NCBI GenBank assembly: GCA_963832355.1
Contig: CAWHTX010000005.1
Span: 1 to 64,000, forward strand
DNA from: DATFVA01 sp963832355
GTDB taxonomy: Bacteria > Bacteroidota > Ignavibacteria > Ignavibacteriales > Ignavibacteriaceae
DNA: 64,000 nucleotides
Reading direction: 5' to 3'
A program made the translations under genes and the position numbers. Positions 11,456 to 19,851 of the stretch are shown piece by piece (position 1 is the stretch's first letter; the number at the start of each line of letters is the position of its first letter). The notes under the pieces were generated by a model that saw nothing but the letters and a program-made list of their open reading frames with translations, was not told the origin of the DNA and did no database searches.

Positions 11456-13343
11456 TTACTTTACCAAAAGCATTTTGCGGATTTGTGAATAGTTCCCTGA
11501 GGTGAGCCTGTAAAAATATATTCCGCTGGGTAGCGATGAACCGTCAAAGTTTACTTCGTAATTACCTGCGCTCATTTCGCTGTTAATCAGCACACTGATC
11601 TCTTTTCCAAGGACATCATACAATGCCAGAGATGTTTTTTGATCATGAGGAAGGGTAAACCTTATTTTTGTAGATGGATTAAACGGATTTGGGTAATTCT
11701 GAGCAAGACTGAAATCCAGACTGGAAATTTTCTGACCATCATTACCGGTGATATTAAAATGTATTTCTTTACTTTTCATTATAACCGGATCTTTATCCGC
11801 GGCTTCGTACATCCGGTTAAACCTGTTAATATCTAAAGAATTCATCTCTCCCAGGTATTCAGCAACTTCCGGTTTCAGCGTTTGATAGCATACCTCAGCT
11901 GAAATATTCATCTCCGATAAATTATTAACCGGTATCCTGTACTTAATTACATCTGTACCTGTGCCTTCATTTCCGTTAGCTTTGTTAAAATCAGGATCAT
12001 TCAGAGCATAACCGTATACAGCGGTGGTGTCATAACTAATATGTGAAGATTTGAATCCCAGGGGAGGTATCCTGTTATCTTTAATAAAAGTTGATGCCCG
12101 CAGCAAAGTATTGGTCACATTTCCGTTTATATCGATCGGCACTGCTTCATATATCTGAACTTCATCTTCCCGGTCTATTACATTATAATGCCTTTCAAAT
12201 GGAAGATCCATCCCGTTTATCCTGCCTTCGCTATCCCAGCTTCCCGACTCGAAAACTGTATTATTATCCGCATCGGCTGCCCTGAGATGAATCCACATTC
12301 TCCTTAACGGAATCCCTGTCGGCAACTTGTGGCCTGTTATGTTTTGCAGCTTTACGCTTATTGTCAGACGAATCATTTTCCTGTTCCGCTTCCATATAAA
12401 GATTAAGAGAAAGATCTTTAAGGTTTCTTTCAGCAAAAGCCAGCGTAGTATCGAAATGACTGGTTTCTGCTGTTACCTGCAATGTATCAGGATAATCCCG
12501 CAGCATTTTCAAAATAAAAATATTTCCGCCGACAAAGGTTTCTTTCCAGAATGGCGACCTGTGTGTAGTATCCGACTCAGGAATCGTGGCAATATCAATA
12601 GGATCGAAAATCTTTGGCGAATGGCAGCTTTGACAGGTTACCTGCTGGGCAGGGTAGATGCTGTTCTTCCACTCCAGGTATGGGGTCTGTTCGGGAAAAT
12701 CTCCTACTATATTACCCTGTTCATCAAGAGTGGGTGTAAACAATGTATGACAGGTTGCGCATAAATCTGAAGTCAGTGATTTCGGCTCATAAGTAGGAGT
12801 ATATCCGATGAACTGCTGCATAAAAAAAGTATCGGGATATTCATACGGGCCGTAAACAAGACTATCGTCCGTAATAATATAATTTCCTGAATAAGATGAC
12901 TGTTGTCCGAAGTTTGAAGGGTTTATCTGATGGCAGACAGTACAGCTTACCCCGTCATTCGCCAGCGGGTCCAATCTAAGTTCAGCCATTGTATATTTAG
13001 TATGCCCGTCATATACAGCCTGTGTGTAACCCATAGGTGCGTGGCATTTGGTGCAGAGTGTCTCAATCGTGTCCTGTAATGACGGAAATTCATTTACTTC
13101 TCCGGAAACCATCGCTCTCCACAGAGGATCCTTGCTGGAATTTGCCATCATGGTTGAACGCCAGTAAGTGGTGGGAGAAATATCCACGCCGTTTAGTGAC
13201 AGGACATCCCCATTGCCCGTATGGCAGTCGGCACAATTTCCTGAACCTGAAAACAGGATAGAATTTTCGGTAGGAAGGGAATATTGTCCGAAAGCAGTCC
13301 CGATAGTAATTTGAATAAGGATCAGAAAGTAAAATTTTTTCAT
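11456..13343 (-). CDS. Secreted five-haem cytochrome c with T9SS sorting domain, frameshifted
   Basis: Signal peptide (MKKFYFLILIQITIGTAFGQ), five CxxCH haem sites (CADCH, CTKCH, CTVCH, CATCH, CQSCH) in the first 260 residues, a beta-rich region (ITGHKLPTG, then LRRMWIHL) and a C-terminal T9SS sorting domain (LAQNYPNPFNPSTKI, ending RKMLLVK). The reading frame breaks near 12376-12379: the haem half ends in nonsense at 12264 and the sorting half continues in the next frame from about 12380. Removing one base from the T4 run (plus strand) joins them into a protein of about 628 residues. This protein would be exported through the outer membrane and attached to the surface. A role in surface electron transfer is inferred. 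Confidence 0.85.
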
Positions 13344-13662
13344 CAGCAGGTCAGGCAGTTGTTTAATTACCGGTAAAATATTTAAGTCTTATCAAAGATA
13401 ACAGACAAATTTACATCAATTTGGATTTTTGTCGAAAAAACGACGACTGTTTCATTTTAATTACCCGCGTTTTTTAATAAGACACGCCATTTTTTTATCG
13501 GCATATTAATTGTGTCTCATTATCTGCAATTATTTAGATTTCCGGCAAAAGACGGCCATCCGGATGAAAGTGACGTCAAAAATGTCGGACAGTTTTTGTG
13601 TATACGATTAAAATACAATGTTAAATAAAACAGTTAATAATTAACAAAGAGAGGCAGCAGCA
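13344..13662. other. Divergent promoter region between the cytochrome and the SNF2 unit
   Basis: No gene is seen. The region is AT-rich with an 8-bp palindrome TGACGTCA at 13571-13578, about 85 bases before the start at 13663, and GTCG/CGAC arms around an A6 loop near 13431-13444. It should carry promoters for both directions. No match is strong enough to place them. Confidence 0.4.
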
Positions 13663-14187
13663 ATGTCAATAGGAAAAATTGGTTTCCTCGAAACCTACGC
13701 ACCGGATGATAATGGCGGTGTTATGGGTGCAATACTTGTCACCGATGCGGATACAAAACCGCTGGAATTCAGGGTAACAGCTCCGATAAAAACTACCAAC
13801 TTCCAGAAAACTTTGTATGGAGACGTTCTCCTTGAGCACATCCTGGTAGAATTAATATCAGTTCCCTTGATAAATGCTTTGAATGAGGAGATTGATATCA
13901 TACTGGTAAAAGACAATCTTTTCCTCGGAGCAAATAACAAGCAGGGCGTAAGAGTTGTCAGAGTTTCCGGGGATGATGATTCTAAAGGAAGCAAAGGTGC
14001 CCAGGAACTTAAGGCCTATAACGGCAGCGGAAAGATGTTCGTGGAAACTTCTAAGAAATATGAATCCGAACTGGGACAGATAAAAGACCTGTTAAATGAA
14101 GTTGCAGAAAACAGGAATCTTCTCGAACCCTTCGACCGCCTGAAACAGGCTTGCGAGCAGGTCCATTTACAGAAGACAAGTGACTAA
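13663..14187 (+). CDS. Unrecognised 174-residue partner of the SNF2-like protein
   Basis: Soluble, with no signal peptide or membrane segment. The N-terminal 75 residues look like a compact alpha/beta domain: MSIGKIGFLETY, MGAILVTDAD, PLEFRVTAP, then LYGDVLLEHILVELISVPLI. I have the impression of a widespread uncharacterised family with the pattern LVTD-PLEFR-T-P-LYG, but cannot name it. Residues 100-120 are a flexible SGDDDSKGSKG linker, followed by a helical C-terminus. The start is supported by AGAGAGGCAGCAGC before the ATG. The stop overlaps the ATG of the 915-residue gene at 14187, so the two should be co-translated and probably act together. Confidence 0.75.
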   Translation: MSIGKIGFLETYAPDDNGGVMGAILVTDADTKPLEFRVTAPIKTTNFQKTLYGDVLLEHILVELISVPLINALNEEIDIILVKDNLFLGANNKQGVRVVRVSGDDDSKGSKGAQELKAYNGSGKMFVETSKKYESELGQIKDLLNEVAENRNLLEPFDRLKQACEQVHLQKTSD

Positions 14188-16934
14188 TGTACAGAGTCGT
14201 TAGGAAGAAGGTCGCCGAGTCAGTCAGTAAGCTTGAACATCCTGAGCATTACGACTGGAATAAATGGCTGAGAGAACCGGATACTGATGATTATTACATA
14301 GATAACATCTATACCTCGGTTCTTGATACGGATAACCTTAATGTCTGGCCTGAACTTCCATCAACCAGGGGTTACACTTTTGATCTCCCCAAAGTAAAAT
14401 ATTCAAAGGCTTTTAAGCAGCTTAATATCCAGAAACAGAAGACGAGCAAGATCTTCTTCAGCTTTCCCAAAACTTCTTTATCGCAAATAAAGGAAATTCT
14501 TCAAAAAGCAGATATTACATACTCACTATCCGTTTCGGATTCAGGTAAAGGTGCTATCTTCCGTTTAAGCGATGGTAAAGAAAAGGCTTCCGGTCCTGGT
14601 TCTGAGATACTTATCCGCGAATTTTACCTGCTTATCCCTAGGCTTTTCAATTTTCCTATGCTGGTGCCCGGAGAGAAAGTATATTCAATTACCGTAGGAC
14701 TTAACGATGAGGTTAAAGTTCTGGATCTTCTTTCCAACCTAAAAACAGAAGTAATGAACGTAGAACTTCTGAATTCTGATAATATCATAGATCCATTGAA
14801 CACGGCTGAAAGCAGGGAAATTGAATTCCAGCCTCTGCAGAAATCAAATTCGGTAAAAAAGGTTGAGGTAATGCAGCTGGAAAAACTCCTTGGTTCTATT
14901 AAGGATCAGAAGAAATTGACCAATAAAATCGATTTTGATCTTATTACTGCCGGAGATAAACCTTCTGATGTTAAGATCCCATCAACCATAAAAAACAAGC
15001 TGAAAATACTATCGGTTAAAAACATCAGGATTTCTTCTCCTAAGGTTAAGCAGGGAATAAAGATTACCGATAAAATCCTGTCTGAGGTGAACAGTTTTTC
15101 TTTCAGCGGCAAACAGGATGTTATTGATGAAAGTAAAGATTTGCTCTCCAGGGATCTCGAGGTAATTCTTCAGCCCATAATTACTTTCAGTAAAGAGGAA
15201 AAGGCAGGCATATACGATTTCCTTTACGAGTATCAGAAACCCGCTGCAGATTTCCTGTCGGAAAAGGATAAGGCTCTCCTCAATGATGAACTTGGTGCGG
15301 GAAAAACACTCGAAGTTATTGGTGCCCTGAAAATTCTCTTCAGAAGGAAAGATATATCTAATGCGGTAATAGTTTGTCGCAGCGAAGATATAGGATGGCC
15401 TAAACGCCCTCAGTTGTTAAGCTCTACAAAACTCAACGGATGGTTTGATCACCTGCAGAAATTCTCTCCCTCCATTACAGCAAGTATTATCCACGATAAT
15501 ACTGAATATGAATGGAAGGAACCTTCGGCTGTTAAAATCATAGACCACAAACTGTTCAGTGAGGCGATTGAGAAAAAGTTCATATCACTGAATGAACTGA
15601 ATCGCAGAAGCTGCCTTGTCATCGATGAATTGGAGGATTTTCCCGAAATCGTACTGGAACCTGCACCAAAATTCCTGTGGATGATAAGCGGACGGCCGGC
15701 TGATAAGTTGAAAGATAAAATAGTTCAGATAACTAACACTGAAGAACCTGTTGACAGTTTTGGCAGAACGCGGAAGGAAATTTCAGAATCATTCACGAAG
15801 AATATTAAACAGGATTACTGGGTTGAAATGGATCCTGAACAAAAACTGGAATATGAAAAAGCCCTGGAATCAGGAAGAGAAAAAATATACGATCTGGTAC
15901 AGGCAGGTAATCCGTTCCTGGTTCAGTCCAATGTTTTCACTTTAATCCATCAGCTGACTCAGATCGGTAACTTTTACGGTAAAAAAGAATCAAGTGCTAA
16001 GTCAGAACTTCTGCTGCACCAGGTTAAAAACATTCAGCAGAGCGGAAAGAAAGTAATGGTCTACTCACAGTATGACCGTCAGGGTACACAAAGACTGGAA
16101 AAGTTATTTTCTAAAAACGGTATAAAGTACGTTGTCTACCAAACCGGCATTTCTCTTAAGGAGATGGAAGATGCTGTAAGGAAATTTACCAAAGATAAAT
16201 CAGTTACGGTTTTCCTTGCTGGTATGAAGGCGCTAAACGCTAAACTGAATCTGGGTAATGTAGATTACCTCATTCATTTCGATCAATGGTGGAGCCCTGT
16301 AACCACCTGGCAGTCAGAGGATAAATTAAATTCTACTGAGAATGCTGCTTCGAGTCAGAATATATATAATTACTTTGTTAAGAACAGTATTGATGAGAAA
16401 ATTCAGCTGAAGCTTATAGAGAAGGGACTGGATAACAAAAATATGTTCGATCTTCTCAGTTCCGAAGGAATGTATGCGTTATTCACCAATGAGGACTGGC
16501 TGGAGGTTCTTGAACTGGTCGAACCAAAAGATCCTTCTTCGGTTGAGGCTATGAAAAAAGAGCACCTCGACTATATTACTAAACTGACTACCGATGATTT
16601 TTCGCATAAGGTTAAGGCTCTGCTGGGAAGAATCGGATATAAAAATGTCAGCTTTAGAACAGCTTCCAATCCTGATGAAATGCGTTTATATGCATCTACA
16701 ATTAAAAATTCGATCGAAGTTAAAGCTGCCGTTCAATGCCTTAATACAAAAGTTGTAACAAGACAAGCTGTTAAAGAATTTTCAGAATCACTTGTATCAA
16801 ACACCGAAAAAATATTCGTATTCACCACGGGTGAATTTGATGGAAAACTGACAAAAAATCCCGGTGATGAAAGACTTGTGTTCATCAACAAACACCAGGC
16901 TGCAGAATACTTCTATTTGTTTAACCTGGTCTAA
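14187..16934 (+). CDS. SNF2-like superfamily 2 ATPase with C-terminal degenerate Mrr-like domain
   Basis: A 915-residue protein. Residues 1-340 match nothing I recognise. The helicase core starts at YEYQKPAADFL (348 on), with Walker A DELGAGKT (367-374), Walker B IDELE (479-483), motif III-like SGRPA (501-505), the second lobe at VMVYSQYD (623-630) and motif V/VI-like HFDQWWSPVTTWQSEDKLN (697 on). The arginines normal in motif VI are absent, so ATP hydrolysis may be weak or need a partner. Residues about 803-913 resemble an Mrr restriction endonuclease fold (GYKN, AAVQCLNTKV, FVFTTGEF, LVFINKHQAAEYF), but the catalytic lysine of the usual QCK motif is a leucine. It overlaps the preceding gene by one base. 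Nucleic-acid remodelling is likely; defence or repair is a guess. Confidence 0.8.
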   Translation: MYRVVRKKVAESVSKLEHPEHYDWNKWLREPDTDDYYIDNIYTSVLDTDNLNVWPELPSTRGYTFDLPKVKYSKAFKQLNIQKQKTSKIFFSFPKTSLSQIKEILQKADITYSLSVSDSGKGAIFRLSDGKEKASGPGSEILIREFYLLIPRLFNFPMLVPGEKVYSITVGLNDEVKVLDLLSNLKTEVMNVELLNSDNIIDPLNTAESREIEFQPLQKSNSVKKVEVMQLEKLLGSIKDQKKLTNKIDFDLITAGDKPSDVKIPSTIKNKLKILSVKNIRISSPKVKQGIKITDKILSEVNSFSFSGKQDVIDESKDLLSRDLEVILQPIITFSKEEKAGIYDFLYEYQKPAADFLSEKDKALLNDELGAGKTLEVIGALKILFRRKDISNAVIVCRSEDIGWPKRPQLLSSTKLNGWFDHLQKFSPSITASIIHDNTEYEWKEPSAVKIIDHKLFSEAIEKKFISLNELNRRSCLVIDELEDFPEIVLEPAPKFLWMISGRPADKLKDKIVQITNTEEPVDSFGRTRKEISESFTKNIKQDYWVEMDPEQKLEYEKALESGREKIYDLVQAGNPFLVQSNVFTLIHQLTQIGNFYGKKESSAKSELLLHQVKNIQQSGKKVMVYSQYDRQGTQRLEKLFSKNGIKYVVYQTGISLKEMEDAVRKFTKDKSVTVFLAGMKALNAKLNLGNVDYLIHFDQWWSPVTTWQSEDKLNSTENAASSQNIYNYFVKNSIDEKIQLKLIEKGLDNKNMFDLLSSEGMYALFTNEDWLEVLELVEPKDPSSVEAMKKEHLDYITKLTTDDFSHKVKALLGRIGYKNVSFRTASNPDEMRLYASTIKNSIEVKAAVQCLNTKVVTRQAVKEFSESLVSNTEKIFVFTTGEFDGKLTKNPGDERLVFINKHQAAEYFYLFNLV

Positions 16935-17071
16935 GGTTATCGGCCTCACCCATTTACCTGCCTTTTATTTTCTGTTCCTCTAATCACAAACACTTATTCT
17001 TTTCTTTATTTATTGATAATAAAGGAATGAATAATATCGAGAGATGATTTAATCATTGAGGAAACCAAGAT

Positions 17072-18394
17072 ATGAGCAGGATAGAATTAAAAGAAAATGA
17101 GACAGATAATATCATAAGTTATATTGAACATTTTTCAACGGACTTAAATAACTATAATGACCTTGAACCCTTACTTGAGAGAGTGGGTAATGCGCATTTC
17201 GTGCTGATGGGTGAGGCTTCTCATGGTACGCATGAATATTATACATGGAGAACGAAAATATCAAAAAGACTGATTAATGAGAAGGGTTTTAATTTTATTG
17301 CAGTTGAGGGGGACTGGCCCGACTGTTATACAATGAACCGTTATATAAAGAATTACGAAAAATCTGAAAAGACAGCCTCGGAGCTGTTATACCAGTTTGA
17401 AAGGTGGCCTTCCTGGATGTGGGCCAACTGGGAAGTTGTTGCTCTCCTGGAATGGTTGAGAAATTATAACTCCGGCCGTCAGAAGAAAGTTGGATTTTAC
17501 GGACTGGATGTTTACAGTCTGTGGGAATCAATGCAGGTAATAATCAGCTACCTGGAGAACAGCTATCCGGAAGCCGCGGCTCTAGCTAAAGACGCATATA
17601 AATGTTTTGAGCCGTACGGTGAAAATGTAGAGAACTATGCTGTTAAATCCCGGCTGGTTCCTGAAAGCTGTGAAGAGGAAGTAGTTAAGCTTCTCACAGA
17701 TGTCAGAAGAAAAATTGAATCATTTAACACCGATCCTGAGGGTGGACTGAATGCAGAACAGAATGCTGCGGTAATGGTTAATGCCGAAAAATATTACCGT
17801 GCGATGATAAGCAGTGGTCCTGATTCATGGAATATCCGCGATTACCATATGGCTGATACTCTGGACCGTCTTAGAGCTTACCACGGCAAAAATGCAAAAT
17901 GCATTATATGGGCTCATAATACGCATATCGGGGACGCCCGGGCTACAGACATGGGAAAGGCAGGTATGAAAAACCTTGGTCAGATAGTTCGGGAAAGGCA
18001 CGGTGAAAATGATACGGTTCTTATCGGGTTCGGTTCTTATCAGGGAAATGTTATAGCCGGCGAACAATGGGGAGCCCCAATGAAAGTAATGGACGTTCCT
18101 ATTGCAAAACAAAACAGCTGGGAAGATGTTTTTCACAGATCAAGTGAGCATAACAGGATGCTGATAACTAATAAACTTGAAGATAAAGAAGAAATGTACA
18201 GGTTAAGAGAGCATAGGGCAATTGGCGTTGTATATAATCCATCTCATGAACGTAACGGAAATTATGTGCCCACAGTTCTACCGGATAGATATGACGCATT
18301 TATCTACCTGGATGAGACAAATGCACTTCACCCGCTGGAGGAAACACCGGGCGAAACACTACATACACCGGATACTTACCCGTGGGGAATTTGA
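17072..18394 (+). CDS. Erythromycin-esterase-like protein
   Basis: A 440-residue member of the erythromycin esterase (EreA/EreB-like) superfamily. Diagnostic residues are in LMGEASHGTHEYYTWR (45-60), which holds the E48/H51/H54/E55 metal and catalytic cluster, then AVEGDWPDCY and WAHNTHIGD. Only some members hydrolyse macrolide lactones; many sit in succinoglycan- or stress-related operons, so resistance cannot be assumed. No signal peptide. A short coiled-coil gene follows at once (18421), then two more small genes, suggesting one transcript of four. Confidence 0.88.
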   Translation: MSRIELKENETDNIISYIEHFSTDLNNYNDLEPLLERVGNAHFVLMGEASHGTHEYYTWRTKISKRLINEKGFNFIAVEGDWPDCYTMNRYIKNYEKSEKTASELLYQFERWPSWMWANWEVVALLEWLRNYNSGRQKKVGFYGLDVYSLWESMQVIISYLENSYPEAAALAKDAYKCFEPYGENVENYAVKSRLVPESCEEEVVKLLTDVRRKIESFNTDPEGGLNAEQNAAVMVNAEKYYRAMISSGPDSWNIRDYHMADTLDRLRAYHGKNAKCIIWAHNTHIGDARATDMGKAGMKNLGQIVRERHGENDTVLIGFGSYQGNVIAGEQWGAPMKVMDVPIAKQNSWEDVFHRSSEHNRMLITNKLEDKEEMYRLREHRAIGVVYNPSHERNGNYVPTVLPDRYDAFIYLDETNALHPLEETPGETLHTPDTYPWGI

Positions 18395-18420
18395 TTTTTG
18401 AACAAATTCAGGAGGCTAAA

Positions 18421-18702
18421 ATGTTGACTTTTCAGGATGAAGAAATATCAAAAGGTGAAAAAAAGATTGCAGCGTGGAGAACAAAATTTGTAGGACTTCA
18501 GGGACGTCTTAATAATTCATCAGATAATATTTTTAATCAGTTTGAAGATATGATGCTGAAACTGGATGAAATGAAGATAAAGGTTGAGGAATTAAAAAAT
18601 CCCGGCAGCGTTAACTTCGAAACAATAAGAGATCAGATAAATAAAATTGATGTCCTGATAGAAGAGGAATACGAGAGACTACAAAGAAAGTTATATTCAT
18701 AG
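18421..18702 (+). CDS. Small coiled-coil protein, unknown function
   Basis: A 93-residue, highly charged, almost entirely helical protein with heptad-like patterns. The frame is open from 18382, overlapping the end of the esterase-like gene, but an AGGAGG ribosome-binding site six bases before the ATG at 18421 decides the start. No membrane segment or known domain. It probably oligomerises or binds a neighbour product. Confidence 0.7.
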   Translation: MLTFQDEEISKGEKKIAAWRTKFVGLQGRLNNSSDNIFNQFEDMMLKLDEMKIKVEELKNPGSVNFETIRDQINKIDVLIEEEYERLQRKLYS

Positions 18703-18717
18703 AGAAAGAAATAAAAC

Positions 18718-18837
18718 ATGGAAAATGATAAGAAGTATATCCGCTGGTTCGATAATCTGAATAATGACGAAAAGAAGATAATTTATTCTAGAGGGGATTC
18801 TGGTAATACAATACATGAAGAAGAAGTTGTTCAATAA
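18718..18837 (+). CDS. Putative 39-residue protein
   Basis: ATG at 18718 to TAA at 18837, lying exactly between two genes of the same strand with 15- and 14-base gaps. The product is polar and acidic (KKYIRWFDNLNNDEKKI near the start). The ribosome-binding site is weak (AGAGAAAGAAA). Position is the main support; no function is visible. Confidence 0.4.
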   Translation: MENDKKYIRWFDNLNNDEKKIIYSRGDSGNTIHEEEVVQ

Positions 18838-18851
18838 TTACAGGATTACTT

Positions 18852-19226
18852 ATGTCAATTGAAAAAATTCCCGTTAATGAGTGGCAGAATTATATAGACC
18901 GGTTCAACCGGCTTCACAGGCAATGGTTATTTTCACTTGAAGAAATAGAACACGACGGCACGAAAAAAAATTTCAGGGATGAACTTAATCTCAAAGAAGT
19001 TGCACTAGATATGGAAGAAGGAGAAAATAATAACCGTTTCTTTATAGTGGGTGAACATAAAGGTGACGAAGTGAATCACTATGTTGAAAAAGTTAAGAAC
19101 ATTTCAGTTCGTAAAAACGATGAAGGAGCGGAGAAAGTTTTGTATATAGAATCAGAATCAGGTGATACGACTGAGATTAAATTCCGTTCGGCAGTGAAAC
19201 CTGAAAATCTTGATGGGATAGTCTGA
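18852..19226 (+). CDS. DUF5335-like protein
   Basis: A 124-residue cytosolic protein. The opening IPVNEWQNYIDRFNRLHRQW and the ending IKFRSAVKPENLDG fit the DUF5335 family as I remember it: a tryptophan-led N-terminus, central beta sheet and a final FR-P-LDG motif. The biochemical role of the family is unknown; members often sit with stress-related small genes. It closes the plus-strand run that began with the esterase-like gene and faces the convergent gene at 19231. Confidence 0.6.
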   Translation: MSIEKIPVNEWQNYIDRFNRLHRQWLFSLEEIEHDGTKKNFRDELNLKEVALDMEEGENNNRFFIVGEHKGDEVNHYVEKVKNISVRKNDEGAEKVLYIESESGDTTEIKFRSAVKPENLDGIV

Positions 19227-19230
19227 TTTA

Positions 19231-19734
19231 CTATTCTCTTTTGGAATTTTCATATTCATCCGAACCCGGAACTGGTTTATGCTTTATCGTTATGGTAGTG
19301 TAAAGTATATAAATGACGACCAGGTTAATAATTATAAATATTACCGGTAAAATTCCGGGGTGCTTTGCAAGGTCGTAGATTTCATACGGCAGGTATATAA
19401 GAGAAGAGATCAACCCTATCCATTTGGCCCAGTTTGCCTGCCGCCATAATCCATAACCTTCTGCAAATCTTAAAGATGAATAAAGAATAGCAAAGGAAGC
19501 AATTATTATCAGCATCGAGTCCCGCGGGTTGGTGATTGCCGCGTATATACTGCTGGTAATTTTTCCTTGTGGACTGTAATTGAACTGACTGACAAAATAC
19601 TCAAACTTTTCCTGAATCTTATTATTTAAAAGACTGAGCACTCCAAATCCTGCCGTCAACACAAGTACTCCTTTGGAAAACTCAAAAACTGCTATGGTTT
19701 TAAGTGACTTTTCTGTTTTGAATAAATTTCTCAA
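19231..19734 (-). CDS. DUF2127-like integral membrane protein
   Basis: A 167-residue protein with four predicted membrane helices (about 15-35, 70-88, 98-118 and 130-152). The motif pattern LRFAEGYGLWRQANWAKW, between helices two and three, matches my memory of the DUF2127 family. The function of the family is unknown. It converges on the DUF5335-like gene with four bases between stops, and no shared terminator is seen. Confidence 0.65.
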   Translation of the reverse strand: MRNLFKTEKSLKTIAVFEFSKGVLVLTAGFGVLSLLNNKIQEKFEYFVSQFNYSPQGKITSSIYAAITNPRDSMLIIIASFAILYSSLRFAEGYGLWRQANWAKWIGLISSLIYLPYEIYDLAKHPGILPVIFIIINLVVIYILYTTITIKHKPVPGSDEYENSKRE

Positions 19735-19808
19735 CGGATTAAACCTATAACTATAGTTATAAAGTTAATAAAAAGGAGAGGCAGAGAAAGTGACGCGGCA
19801 AAATGATA

Positions 19809-19844
19809 CCCGGGGAAGGTATTATTCAAAATACCTTCCCGGGG
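19809..19844 (-). terminator. Terminator of the M28 peptidase gene
   Basis: Strong stem: CCCGGGGAAGGTATT (19809-19823) facing AATACCTTCCCGGGG (19830-19844), with at least 11 continuous pairs and a six-base loop. It lies eight bases past the stop of the 19852 gene. The following T run on the minus strand is short (ATTTTG). Confidence 0.7.
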
Positions 19845-19851
19845 AATATTT

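Noticed and set aside
13571..13578. TGACGTCA as a specific regulator site
   Set aside because: An 8-bp palindrome is expected by chance at this scale, with no matching second site or regulator to connect it to.
13695..13994. 99-residue minus-strand ORF opposite the 174-residue gene
   Set aside because: No ribosome-binding site, low complexity in the translation, and it lies fully antisense to a gene with a good start and operon context.
17072..18394. Macrolide resistance gene call
   Set aside because: The fold matches the erythromycin-esterase superfamily, but many members do not hydrolyse macrolides and the setting is not a resistance cassette.
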